Source: Microbacterium sp. SZ1
GTDB taxonomy: Bacteria > Actinomycetota > Actinomycetes > Actinomycetales > Microbacteriaceae
DNA: 64,000 nt
Direction of reading: 5' to 3'
NCBI RefSeq assembly: GCF_002362255.1
Contig: NZ_LPVV01000012.1
Span: 186,001-250,000, forward strand
Shown: positions 33,136 to 43,400 of the stretch, piece by piece
Layout: each line of letters begins with the position of its first letter
Position numbering within the stretch: position 1 is the first letter of the stretch
Notes under the pieces: generated by a model
Database searches by the model: none
What the model saw: only the letters and a program-made list of their open reading frames with translations
What the model was told of the DNA's origin: nothing
Made by a program: the position numbers and the translations under genes

Positions 33136-34693
33136 CGCCGACGTAGGCGAGTCGTCGTTCCTCATCGATCGCGTCGAACCCCGTCGCATACGAGATCGGC
33201 AGGGCGCCCTCCGCCCAGCCCGCGAGGTGCACGTGCGGCCATTCCAGACCCTTCGCGGCGTGCAGCGTGGACAGGGTCACCGTGCGCATGGTCGGCTCGT
33301 GCTGATCCTTGGCGCGTGCCATCAGCGCATCGCTGAAGCTGCGCAGCGTCTCGTCCGGTCCCGCCTCCTCGGCGAGTCGCAGGATCGCGCGTCGCGCCTC
33401 CCATCCGTCGCGCTGCGCACCACCGGCCGCCGGGGGCTCGTCGGTGAGGCCCAGCTCGCGGAGGACGCGCTGCACCCCGGGGAGGAAGCCGTGCTCGGTC
33501 GGCGCGACCGCCGCCGCTCGCAGGGCGAGGATGGCCTGGCGGACCTCGGGCATGGCGAAGAAGCGCGTACCGCCGAGCACCGAGGTGGCGATGCCCTCTG
33601 CGGCGAGCGCCTGCTGCAGAGCAGCCGATTGCGCGTGGGCGCGGTACAGCACCGCGATGTCGGAGGGCGAGGCGCCCTCCTCGATGCGTGCGGACACCGC
33701 GGCGGCGATGCCCTCCGCCTCGTCGCGCTCGCTGTCGTAGGCCGTCACCGTCGGCGTGTCCCCGGAGAACGTCTCGCGTGCGGGCATGAGCTCCAGTGCT
33801 CCCGGCCGACCCCGCATGAGGGCGTTCGCCGCCTCGAGTATCGGGGCCTGCGACCGGTAGTTCGTCTCGAGACGCACGACGGTGGCGTCGGGATGCCGTC
33901 GCTCGAACTCGAGCAGGAAGCGCTGCTCGGCTCCCGCGAAGGAGTAGATCGTCTGACTCGCGTCACCGACGACGCAGATGTCGCGCCGGTCTCCGAGCCA
34001 GAGCTCGAGGAGACGGTTCTGCAGCGGGGATACGTCCTGGAACTCGTCGACCGTGAAGTGGCGGTACTGCTCGTGCACGGAGGCGGCGACGCGGGGTTCG
34101 GCCTCCAGCATCCCTGCGCAGGCCAACAGCACGTCCTCGAAGTCGAGCTGATGCCGTTCGTCCTTAAGCGCCTCATAGCGCTGCTGCAGCTCGACGAGCT
34201 GTTGGGCGTCGATGCCGCTGGGCGTGCGGCCGAGCGAGGCGTGCTTCTCGATCGAGAGCATCGACACCTTGCGCCACTCGATCTCGGACGCGATGTCGCG
34301 CAGCGTCGCCGTGCTCGGACGCAGGCGCATCGCGTCGGCGGCCTGCCCCAGCATCCGAACCTTGTTGTCGATGATCGACGGAGCCGGCGATCCGGCGAGG
34401 GTCGGCCAGAAGAAGTTCAGTTGGGCCAGCGCTGCGGCGTGGAACGTCCGCGCGGCGACGCCCTCGACGCCGAGTGCTCGCAGGCGTCCGCGCAGCTCTC
34501 CCGCCGCCTTCGCCGTGAAGGTGACCGCCATCACGCGCGACGGCGAATAGGCGCCGGTGTCGACGCCGTGCGCGATGCGGTGCGTGATCACCCGGGTCTT
34601 GCCGGTCCCCGCACCGGCGAGCACGGCGACAGGACCGCGCAGCACGGACGCCGCCTCCCGCTGCCTGTCGTCGAGCGCGTCGAGCGCGCTCAC
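32972..34693 (-). CDS. UvrD2-like superfamily 1A DNA helicase, short form
   Basis: A 573-residue 3'-5' DNA helicase. Motif I AGAGTGKT (27-34), Ia VTFTAKAAGELR, II DEFQD (216-220), III GDASQTIYSFAGA, IV RLETNYRSQ, V TLHAAKGLEWPHV and VI RRLAYVGVTRA are all present, so the motor should work. M. tuberculosis UvrD2 is about 700 residues with an HRDC domain and a cysteine motif after the motor; this protein stops soon after motif VI (APSRFLAEIG), so those parts are missing. GTG at 34693 overlaps the NudC stop as GTGA, so both come from one transcript. The 3' end overlaps the TOMM-like gene antisense. Confidence 0.93.
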   Translation of the reverse strand: MSALDALDDRQREAASVLRGPVAVLAGAGTGKTRVITHRIAHGVDTGAYSPSRVMAVTFTAKAAGELRGRLRALGVEGVAARTFHAAALAQLNFFWPTLAGSPAPSIIDNKVRMLGQAADAMRLRPSTATLRDIASEIEWRKVSMLSIEKHASLGRTPSGIDAQQLVELQQRYEALKDERHQLDFEDVLLACAGMLEAEPRVAASVHEQYRHFTVDEFQDVSPLQNRLLELWLGDRRDICVVGDASQTIYSFAGAEQRFLLEFERRHPDATVVRLETNYRSQAPILEAANALMRGRPGALELMPARETFSGDTPTVTAYDSERDEAEGIAAAVSARIEEGASPSDIAVLYRAHAQSAALQQALAAEGIATSVLGGTRFFAMPEVRQAILALRAAAVAPTEHGFLPGVQRVLRELGLTDEPPAAGGAQRDGWEARRAILRLAEEAGPDETLRSFSDALMARAKDQHEPTMRTVTLSTLHAAKGLEWPHVHLAGWAEGALPISYATGFDAIDEERRLAYVGVTRAARTLSVSWSRSAGRGERAPSRFLAEIGTTARGTGILREISPAAARAARRR

Positions 34694-35586
34694 GCGCGCC
34701 CCTCGTACCAGGCCGTGATCAACGCGCGTGCGATGGATGCCGGCCCCGGCAGTCCGACGGGTCCCTCCCCGGCGAGCGCCGTGCCGATCTCGTCACGCGT
34801 GAACCAGCGGACGTCGATGATCTCCTCGCCGTCGGCGCGCACCTCGGCCTCGTCGAGCGCGACCGCGCGGAACCCCAGCATGAGCGACCGAGGGAACGGC
34901 CACGGCTGCGACGACACGTAGTGCAGCGTCGCGAGGCGCACCCCCGCCTCCTCGGCGAGCTCGCGGTGCACGGTGGTCTCGAGCGACTCCCCCGCCTCGG
35001 TGAAGCCGGCGAAGCACGAGTACATGCGTCCGCCCCAGTTGGCGTTGGCGCCCAGGAGCAGACGCTCGCCGTCGGCGCTCTCGACGGCGACGATCACGGC
35101 GGGGTCGGTGCGCGGGAAGTGCTCGCGTCCGCACACGAGGCAGCGCCGCGACCACCCGGCCTGACGAAGCTCGGTGCCCCCGCCGCAGGTCGGGCAGAAC
35201 GGCGCATCGCGCAGCCATCCGCCGAGCGCGAGGGCCTCGATGAGCAGCTCGGAGTCCTCGTCGCCGAGGCGGGCTCCGAGATCGCGAAGACCCAGCCACG
35301 TCTCGTCCGGCGCGGTGTCGATCGTGTCGGCCTCGGGGGTCAGCACCGCGAGGAGCACGACCACGCCTTCTGAGTCGCGGCCCAGCAGCGCCCAGGTCGC
35401 CTCGCCGACCTCGGAGGGGGCGACGCGCAGGAGCTGCGGTTCGTCGAGATCCGCGCCGGCGATGCGCGCGCGGCCGTCGCGGACGGCGATGACCCTGGTC
35501 GTGTCGTCTGCCCGGAGCCGCTCGATCACTCCCGCCTCGGCCCGCAGCTCGGCCGCACGGTCGAAGGACGCGCGCATCGTGGTCAT
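34690..35586 (-). CDS. nudC: NAD(+) diphosphatase / NAD-capped RNA hydrolase NudC
   Basis: Hydrolyses NAD(H) to NMN and AMP and can remove NAD caps from RNA. Zinc ligands C131, C134, C149 and C152 form the ribbon; the Nudix box G194-x5-E200-x7-REL-x-EE-x-G215 is complete; SQPWPFPRS (226-234) is the NudC-specific motif. At 298 residues it has normal length. ATG at 35586 with GGGAG before it. The 3' end couples to the helicase gene by a GTGA overlap. The start faces the apparent pseudokinase gene across a 64-base divergent spacer. Confidence 0.95.
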   Translation of the reverse strand: MTTMRASFDRAAELRAEAGVIERLRADDTTRVIAVRDGRARIAGADLDEPQLLRVAPSEVGEATWALLGRDSEGVVVLLAVLTPEADTIDTAPDETWLGLRDLGARLGDEDSELLIEALALGGWLRDAPFCPTCGGGTELRQAGWSRRCLVCGREHFPRTDPAVIVAVESADGERLLLGANANWGGRMYSCFAGFTEAGESLETTVHRELAEEAGVRLATLHYVSSQPWPFPRSLMLGFRAVALDEAEVRADGEEIIDVRWFTRDEIGTALAGEGPVGLPGPASIARALITAWYEGRA

Positions 35587-35650
35587 CGACTCCCTCTCTC
35601 ACGGGCGTGGCGGAGGCGGGACCGCCCCGGCGCCCGCCTACCCTGGGGGT

Positions 35651-37033
35651 ATGGGACGCTCTCCTTTCACTCTAGCCGCGGCGGTGACGGCCGCACTGCC
35701 CGGAGCGGAGGTGACCGGAGCGCGACCGCTGACCGCGGACGGCGACGGACGTTTCGACTCCGCGGTCGCCTCCCTCGCCGACGGGCGGGAGCTCGCGATC
35801 CGCGTGGCGGAGGACGACGAGGCCGGCCGCGAGCTCGCCGCCGAGGCGCTCGCTCTCCGCGCCCTGACCGCCGGCGCGCGCGCGATGCTGCCGTTCGAGG
35901 TCCCCGCGTACATCGGCGAGACGCGCCTGGGCGATGCCCGCGCGCTCGTCACGGAGCTGCTTCCCGGCTTCCAGATCGAGGCCGCTCACGTCCCGGCGGG
36001 TCGCGGAGCCGCCGAATCGATAGGCGCCGCGATCGCCGCCGTGCACGCGCTGCCGACCTCCGTCGTGCGCAGCGCGGGCCTTCTCGCCCGAACCGCGCAG
36101 GAGAGCCGCGACGAGATCGCCCGGCTGGTCGACACCGCCGCGGCGACCGGACGTGTACCCGCACGCCTCACGGTGCGCTGGCGCGAAGCGGTCGCCGATG
36201 ACGACCTCTGGCGTTTCGAGTCGACGGTCGTGCTCGGCGGGGTTCAGGCCACCTCCTTCGTGTTCCGCGACGACCCCGAGGCCGGCCCTCAGGTCACCGG
36301 CGTGCTGGGCTGGCACTCCCTGTCGGTGGGCGACCCGGCGGTCGACCTCTCCTGGCTCTCGACCGCGCCGGATGCCGCGGACGACGTGACCGCGGCATAC
36401 GCGCGCACGATAGACCGCGTGCCCGATCCGGCCCTCGAGGTGCGTGGGCGCCTGCTCGCCGAGCTCGAGTTCGCGCGCTGGCTCGTGCACGGCGACTCGC
36501 TGCGCCGGCAGGACATCGTCGACGACGCCGCCGCCCTGCTCGAGGCACTCGCGGACGGACTGCGGCACGACGACCTCGCGGTGATCTCGGCACGTGCGGA
36601 CGGCGTCGACTCGGCCATGGACGCCCTCGACCGCGTTCCCGCCACCGCAGCGGCCGGGGCAGGAGCCGCAGGCGCCACGGCGATGGAGACCGACGCCTAC
36701 AACCCCGACGAGCTGTGGCACGACGAGTCAGACGGCGACGGGCGGCGCGACACCGGCTCGCTCGGCGTCGGCGCGGATGCCGACAGCACCCACGACCTCT
36801 CGGATGCCGCGGCGGAAGCCGCCGAGGCCGCGCGGCGGGCGGATGTCGGCGGACTCGAGACCGAGGATCTGTCGGGCGTGCGGGATCGGTTCCCCCTCTC
36901 CCGCGGCGGCGACGGTTCCCAGGGTGCGTCGGACGGGTCTGCGGCCGCGGACTCGCACGAGTCCCCCGAGGACGAGGCTCAGCGTGCCGCGCGCGCCGCG
37001 CTCCAGCGCTGGAGGAGCTCGGACTCCGAGTAG
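35651..37033 (+). CDS. Aminoglycoside phosphotransferase-fold protein lacking catalytic residues (apparent pseudokinase)
   Basis: A 460-residue protein. Residues 1-330 have the APH/choline-kinase fold: LAIRVAEDDEAGRELAAEA near the nucleotide lobe, ALVTELLPGFQIEA as hinge, and VGDPAVDLSWL (226-236) after the metal site. The catalytic loop that should read H-G-D-x5-N is L195-G196-G197-V-Q-A-T-S202, and the metal Asp of D-W is Gly220, so both catalytic aspartates and the Asn are absent. Residues 340-460 are a disordered acidic tail rich in Asp, Ala and Ser. TACCCT (35639-35644) six bases before the ATG predicts a leaderless start. It is convergent with adnB and overlaps it by 55 bases. Function is unknown. 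Confidence 0.8.
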   Translation: MGRSPFTLAAAVTAALPGAEVTGARPLTADGDGRFDSAVASLADGRELAIRVAEDDEAGRELAAEALALRALTAGARAMLPFEVPAYIGETRLGDARALVTELLPGFQIEAAHVPAGRGAAESIGAAIAAVHALPTSVVRSAGLLARTAQESRDEIARLVDTAAATGRVPARLTVRWREAVADDDLWRFESTVVLGGVQATSFVFRDDPEAGPQVTGVLGWHSLSVGDPAVDLSWLSTAPDAADDVTAAYARTIDRVPDPALEVRGRLLAELEFARWLVHGDSLRRQDIVDDAAALLEALADGLRHDDLAVISARADGVDSAMDALDRVPATAAAGAGAAGATAMETDAYNPDELWHDESDGDGRRDTGSLGVGADADSTHDLSDAAAEAAEAARRADVGGLETEDLSGVRDRFPLSRGGDGSQGASDGSAAADSHESPEDEAQRAARAALQRWRSSDSE

Positions 37034-40000
37034 ACGCGGTCGCCGCGTATGACCAGATCGTCGGCGACGTAGTACAGGGCGACGTCGATCTCGTCCAGGG
37101 GGACCCCGAAGCGACGGTGGTAGGCGAGTCGGTACAGAGCGAGCTGCAGCATCCGCTCGTCGCGTTCCTTCGCCGTGCGGGGCGCCTTGCCCGTCTTCCA
37201 GTCCACGATCTCAATCCGGCCGCCGCGGTCCGCGCGACGGTAGACCGCATCGAGCTTGCAGATGACGATGTGCCCTGAGCCGTCGTCGTCCGGTGCTCCG
37301 CCGAGCGCGAAGTCGATCTCGATCTCGACGGCGATCGGCGCGAGCCCGCCCCATTCGCTGCGCTCGAAGATCTGCTGCAGGGTCTGCAGGTCGGCCGCAT
37401 CCGCGGGCGACACGTCTCCCGGCGAGTCCGCAGCGAGGTCGTCCTCATCGAGCTCCCACAGCGCCTCCTCGACGCGTGTGCCGACGCCGACCAGCTCACT
37501 GCGCCGCTCGACCCAGGCGTGGAAGAGCGTGCCGAGCCTGGTCTGCCGGTACGGCCGCTCGGGCACCGGGCGCACGATCGACGAGATTGTGGCGTCGAAG
37601 TCGGTCACGTAGTCCTTGAAGCGCGATGCGGGGACGCGCGTGGGAGGCTGTGCTGCCGTTCCCCTCAGACGCGCCTCTCGCTCGGCGAGGAGACGGGCCA
37701 GCTCGGGACTCGCGACCGGATTCTCGGCCGCAGCGGCCCGGACGGCGGCCGCAGCGGACTCGACGAGCGGGCGGCGCGCGCCGAGCGGATCGAGCGGCCA
37801 GCTCAGTGTGGCACCCGGCCCCTCGTACGGGTTGTCCTCCGGGTCCACCGGCTCGATCGCGTCGAGGCCGAGCACGTCCATCGCCTCGACCAGGAACGGG
37901 CTCGGCACACGCGGCGACTTCTGCCCGGCCCAGTGGGCGCCGGTCAGCAGCAGATCGGTGCGCGCCCGGGTGACCGCGACGTACGCGAGACGGCGCTCCT
38001 CCTGCTGCTGGTAGTCGCGATAGGCATCCTTGAAGCGCTTGAGTGCGCCGCCCTGCGGGTTCGCCTTGGACACGCCGCCCGACAGCGACGACTGCGCGAG
38101 AGCCTGCCGCTTCTTCGGATCGGCCTCATCGCCCATCGCAGCCACCGGGTCCCAGTCGAACCTCGGCAGAGCGTCGCGGTCGCCGCGCAGCGCGAAGGGC
38201 ACGACGCCGAAGCCGAACCATCCCGACGTGTCGGACACGCGGCCGGGGAGTTCGTCGGTGACGAGCCGCACGACGGCGACGGCATCCCACTCCAGACCCT
38301 TCGACCCATGGATCGTGAGCAGCTGCACGACTCCCGGCTCAGGGGGTTCGGGTCGAGGCATGAGCTCGTCCGTGCTCTCGGCCTTGTCGAGCCAGGCGAG
38401 CAGCGCGCCGATCGTGCCGCGCTCGTCGGCGGCGAGAAAAGCCCGCACCTCGTCGGCGAACGCCCGGAGCTGCGTCGCCGCGACTCGCGCCGGCCCCCGC
38501 GTCTCGTTCGCCGCGAGCTCGATGTCGAGCCGGAGCTCCAGCTCGATCAGGCGGATGAGCTCGGGGATCGGCTGCGACGACGCGCGCCGCAGCCGTTCGA
38601 GCATCTCGCCCGCCGCGCGGATGCGGGAGCGCCCGTCGGGGCTGATCCCCGCGATGAGCCGGTAGTCGTCGCGCACCGCGCGCACGACGTCGACCGCGTC
38701 GATGATCGACACGGCCTCGTCGGCGCCGCGCGAGGAGCGGAGGCGCACGCGCACCTCTTCCGGCAACGGCATCATCCCGGTGTCGCGTTCGGAGAGCGTG
38801 CGGCCGAGGTCGTAGAGCGCGGCCATGTCGGCGACACCGACCGCGAATCTCGGTCCTGTGAGGAGCCGGATGAGGGCGGACCCAGCCGTCGGATCGTGCA
38901 CGACGCGCAACGTCGACACCACGTCGACGACCTCGGGCGTCGCCAGCAGTCCCCCGAGACCCAGGATGCGGTGCGGCACGCCGCGCGCGGCGAGAGCGGC
39001 CGCGAACGTCTGCATGTGGCGCTTCGAGCGGAACAGGATCGCACCGGTGTGGGGACGACCCGCCGCTGCCTGGTCGTGTGCTGCTCGTCGCTCGACGAAC
39101 CAGTCGGCGACCTCGGCAGCCTCGTCGTCGACCGTGAAGGGGAAGCGCACCTGCACCGCGCCCTCCCCCGCCCCCGGCCTGGGTTCCAGCGGCGGCACGT
39201 CGAGCCCCGGTCGCTGCAGCGGCTCCAGAACGCGGTTCGCGACATCGAGGATGCGGCTGTCGTTGCGCCAGCTGGTCATGAGGCTGTAGATCGCAGCCGG
39301 GGACTCGTCCGGGCCGGTGAAGGCCCCCGAGAACGCGTACAGGTTGTCGGCGCTCGCCCCGCGCCACCCGTAGATCGACTGGTGCGGGTCGCCGACCGCC
39401 ATCACCGCTGAGTCGCGGAAGAGCTCGGCGAGGAATCGGGTCTGGATGACCGACGTGTCCTGGTACTCGTCGAGCAGCACGACGCGATGCTGCTCTCGCA
39501 GCTCGGCGCGCACGTCGGGCGCCGACTCGACGATGTCGTACGCTCCGCCGACCTGGTCGGCGAAGTCGAGCACGCCCCGTCGGCTCTTCTCCGCGATGTA
39601 GTCGCGCACCAGCTGAGCGAGCGTCGCGAGACTCAGGAGGTTCGTCGCGGCGGTCTCGACGGCGGCCGTGCCACGGTACGGAGCGAAGGCCTCGGCCTGC
39701 TCCCTCGCGATGCGCACCGCGTGATCGACGTCGACCCGATGGTCGAGCACGTCGCCGGCGAGCCGCTGCACCGCGTCGATCACGGTGCCGAGCGCGAAGT
39801 CGATCTGCTCGAGTTCGGGGATGTCGGACCGCAGCACGACCTCGCGCGCCAGCATCCAGGACGCCGCCTGACTCAGCATCGCGACGTCGGTGTCACGACC
39901 GATGCGGGCCGCGTGCTCCCTCACGATGCCGTCGGCGAAGGCGTTGTAGGTCGACACACGGGGGCGGATCATCAGCTCCTCCGCGGCGCGGGGTGTCGCG

Positions 40001-40476
40001 GGGTCCCAGCCGGTGCCGTACGTCGCGGCGAGCTCGTCGAGCACTCGCAGCCGGACGACGTCGCGCTGCCGACCGGGCGCGGCGGCCCCGACACGCTCCA
40101 GAGCGCCGCTCGCCACGATCTCGGGGAGGAACGGGAGCAGTCCGCGGCGTCCGTACTCGTCGATCAGTGCGAGCCGCGTGCCGATGCGCTCGGCGAGCTC
40201 GCCCGCCGCCTTGCGCGTGAAGGTCAGGCCGAGCACCTCGTCGCGGCGGACATGGCCGTTCGCCACCAGCCAGACGACGCGGCCGGACATGGTCTCGGTC
40301 TTGCCGCTCCCCGCCCCCGCGACCACGAGGGCCGGTGCGGGCGGCGCCTCGATCACGCGCTGCTGCGCGGAGGTCGGTGCGGGCTGTCCGAGCGCCGCGG
40401 CCACGTCGGTCGCGGAGATGCCGAGGGTGCCCGGCCACGACTCGGCGGTCGCGCGCGGCGTATCGATCAGGGTCAT
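36979..40476 (-). CDS. adnB: AdnB-type helicase-nuclease subunit
   Basis: A 1165-residue subunit of the actinobacterial AdnAB complex that unwinds and resects double-strand breaks in place of RecBCD. The SF1A motor has Walker A VVAGAGSGKT (51-60), TFTRKAAGELAERI, motif II LLDEYQDTS (335-342), GDPHQSIYGWRGA, TSWRNDSRILDVAN, IHGSKGLEWDAVAVV and RRLAYVAVTRA. The C-terminus carries a RecB-type nuclease with EIVDWKTGKAPRT and a following LALYRLAYHRR. ATG at 40476 overlaps the adnA stop as ATGA; codons upstream (to 40539) lie in the end of adnA. The complete motor and nuclease indicate the leading motor of the pair. Confidence 0.95.
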   Translation of the reverse strand: MTLIDTPRATAESWPGTLGISATDVAAALGQPAPTSAQQRVIEAPPAPALVVAGAGSGKTETMSGRVVWLVANGHVRRDEVLGLTFTRKAAGELAERIGTRLALIDEYGRRGLLPFLPEIVASGALERVGAAAPGRQRDVVRLRVLDELAATYGTGWDPATPRAAEELMIRPRVSTYNAFADGIVREHAARIGRDTDVAMLSQAASWMLAREVVLRSDIPELEQIDFALGTVIDAVQRLAGDVLDHRVDVDHAVRIAREQAEAFAPYRGTAAVETAATNLLSLATLAQLVRDYIAEKSRRGVLDFADQVGGAYDIVESAPDVRAELREQHRVVLLDEYQDTSVIQTRFLAELFRDSAVMAVGDPHQSIYGWRGASADNLYAFSGAFTGPDESPAAIYSLMTSWRNDSRILDVANRVLEPLQRPGLDVPPLEPRPGAGEGAVQVRFPFTVDDEAAEVADWFVERRAAHDQAAAGRPHTGAILFRSKRHMQTFAAALAARGVPHRILGLGGLLATPEVVDVVSTLRVVHDPTAGSALIRLLTGPRFAVGVADMAALYDLGRTLSERDTGMMPLPEEVRVRLRSSRGADEAVSIIDAVDVVRAVRDDYRLIAGISPDGRSRIRAAGEMLERLRRASSQPIPELIRLIELELRLDIELAANETRGPARVAATQLRAFADEVRAFLAADERGTIGALLAWLDKAESTDELMPRPEPPEPGVVQLLTIHGSKGLEWDAVAVVRLVTDELPGRVSDTSGWFGFGVVPFALRGDRDALPRFDWDPVAAMGDEADPKKRQALAQSSLSGGVSKANPQGGALKRFKDAYRDYQQQEERRLAYVAVTRARTDLLLTGAHWAGQKSPRVPSPFLVEAMDVLGLDAIEPVDPEDNPYEGPGATLSWPLDPLGARRPLVESAAAAVRAAAAENPVASPELARLLAEREARLRGTAAQPPTRVPASRFKDYVTDFDATISSIVRPVPERPYRQTRLGTLFHAWVERRSELVGVGTRVEEALWELDEDDLAADSPGDVSPADAADLQTLQQIFERSEWGGLAPIAVEIEIDFALGGAPDDDGSGHIVICKLDAVYRRADRGGRIEIVDWKTGKAPRTAKERDERMLQLALYRLAYHRRFGVPLDEIDVALYYVADDLVIRGDRVYSESELLQRWSAARAAR

Positions 40477-43400
40477 GCGCTCACCGCCGGCACGGTGTGG
40501 ATGCGGCAGCGATTGATGCGGCGCTGGGTGTCGGCGCAATGCGCCTCGACCTGGGCGGTGAAGCTGGACGCCGACATCCCGCGCGCGGCCTCCCCCACCC
40601 GCCGCAGGAATGCCGTCTTCGCCTCGTCGTCGAGCGTGTGCTGGTGCGCGATGCGGTAATCGCTCTTGGCGAGGGTCTTGGACACCACGACCAATCGCGC
40701 CCCGGCGAGCGCATCGGCGGGCGCATCAGGGATGAGTCCCTGCTGCACGGCGACCTGATACGCCGCGAGCTGGGCGTGCTCGACGACACCCGGGTCGGAC
40801 TCGGGATCGGACTTGCCCGTCTTGAGGTCGACCACGACGACCCGCTCTCGCCGCGCATCGTCGGCCTCGGCGACCGCAGCGATGGGCTGCCACCTCTGCC
40901 CCCGCGCATGCGGGTGATCGCCCGCACCGGGTGGGTAGAGCTCCACGCGGTCGATGTAACCGTGGATGATCGCCTGATCTCCGTGCTCGTCGCCCACGGG
41001 ATGCACGGCGGGGATCTCGTCGTCGCCCACGGGGATGTCGACGGCGAAACGGAACTCCACCTCACTCGCGATCTCGCGACCGCCGTCGCGGCGGACGTCG
41101 TGGAGGTACGTGTGCAGCCGGTCGATGAGGGTGTCGGCGCGGCGTCGCTCCTTGCGCCCGATCCACTCCGTCTCGAAGTCGAGCTCGGGCCAGTGCTCGG
41201 CGAGCACGGCGCGCATCTGCTCGAGATCACCTTCCGGCGACCGCTCCATCGCCTCGTGCACGATGGTGCCGATGCCGGCGGTCGGCGGCATGACGGTGTC
41301 TCCGCCCAGCGCCGACACCGCCCAGTTCAGCCCGCACTCCTCGAAGGACTCGAGGCGCGACGGCGAGACGCGCGCCCCCTCCACCGCCAGATCGCGGAGA
41401 CCGGAGTCCGTCGACGGCGGCGTGACCCCGTACCATTCGGACGGGTCGGCGCCGGGGACTCCTTCTCGGGCGAGCACCGCCAGCTGCTCAGCGGCCTCGG
41501 ACCTGGCTGCGGCGGAGTGGGAGGTCGTGAGCACGCGCCGATGCCGCGCGACGAGCCCTCGCAGCGTGAGCGGATGCTCGGCGGACGCGTGCTGGGCCGG
41601 AGGGGGTGGGGGCGGCAGGAACGCGAAGAACGGACTCGGCGTCATGTCGTCATCGTCGACCGCGGTGATGAGCAGCCGACGGCGCGACCGCGAGATCGCC
41701 CTGACGAAGAGACGCAGTTCGTCGTGCAACGCCGCGCGGCGCCGATCGAGCACGCCCGCGGACTCCTCGACCCGACCCGCGCGCGCGGCGAGCAGTGCGT
41801 CGGCGAGCCGCCAGGTCCGCAGCATCCCGCCGCGGAGACGCACGTTGGGCCATACGCCGTCCTGCACCCCGGCGACGACGACGGCGTCGAACTCGGTTCC
41901 GAGCGCTGTGGCCGGTGTGAGCAGCGTCACCCTGCCCGGACGATCGGGGCTGGAGAGCGAGTCCTCCGGCACCTCGCTGTCGAGGATGTCGCGCACGAAC
42001 ACCTCGGGCCGCTCGTTCGGAGTGCGTTCGACGAACCGCTTGGCCGCGCCGAAAAGCGACACGAGCGCGTCCAGCGCCCTCGCGGTCTCGGCGCCGCTCG
42101 CCTGCATCGACATCTCACGCCACGCGACCTGCAGCGACCTGCCGTCCACCGCCCTCGCGCGATCCCACACCCGCCAGAGCAGGTCGTGGATCGTCTCGCC
42201 CTCTGCGGCTCCCTTCGCGACCTCGGCGACGGTCTGCGCGAATCTCGCCGCCGTGCGCGATTCCGCCGCGTCGATGAGCGTGAAGTGGTCGGGCCCCGTC
42301 AGCGCCTGTCGCAGCAGCTCCCTGGCCGGCGTGGATCCGCCCTGCTCGAGCTCCACGTGCCGCAGTCGCGCGCGCAGCCGTCGGAGACCGATCGCATCCA
42401 TCCCGCCGAAGGGCGTGCGCAGCGCTTCCTCCCACTCCTGCGGGGTGCGCTCCTCGGCCGGCGTCAGCGCGAGACGGACGACGCCGACGATGTCGCGCAC
42501 CACCGACTCGCTGCCGAGCGGGCGTTGCACGCCGGCGGCGCGCGTCGGGATCTCACGGGCCGCGAGCTCGGTCTCGAGCTGGGCGACCTGGCGCGTATCG
42601 TGCGCGATCACTGCCATGCGGTCCCACGCCACCCCGTCGACCAGATGCCATTCGCGCATGACCCCCGCGATGCGGTCGAGCTCCTCGTAGGGCGAGGGGG
42701 CGATGAAGGTCGAGACCGACGCATCCTCTGCACCGTCGGTCTTCGGCGCCGGTGCACGCCGGTGGTCGACGCGGCCCGATGCACCGATCGCCTGCGTGAC
42801 GGTTCGCGTCAGCGACGTCAGCGACGCCGTCTGGCGATGCGGGGCGTCGAGCACGTGGACCTCGCCGAGCGCGGTGGCCAGCTGCGCGAACAATTCGGGG
42901 GTCGCACCGCGGAACGCGCCCGAGGAGATGTCGGGGTCTCCGAAAGCGAGCACGGCGACACCCCGCTCGCGGAGCGCCTGCACGAGGGCCACGCCACCGC
43001 GGGTGAGCTCCTGCGCGTCGTCGATGAGCACGATTCGGAGATCGGCGAGCGGGCCGAGCTCAGCGGCGCCCGCGCCCTGCAGGATCGTCCGCGCCTCGGT
43101 GAGCAGGTTGGCAGCGTCGCGGTGCGCGGCACGGGCGTGGTCGAGCACGGCGCGGTACTCGACGAGGAAGTCGGCCACGGCCGTCCAGACCGGATCCCCG
43201 GCACCGCGGAGGTCTTCCGGCTGCGCCCCCAGTTCGGCGCACTCTGCGAGGAAGGCGCGCAGCTCCGAGCGGAAACCGCGCGATCCGCGCACGGACGCGC
43301 TCAGCGCCTCCGGCCAGTCGATATGCTCGTCCTCGGCGTCGCCCGCGAGGAGGTCGGCGATCAGGCGGTCCTGGTCCGCTCCCGTGAGCAGAGCTGGCGG

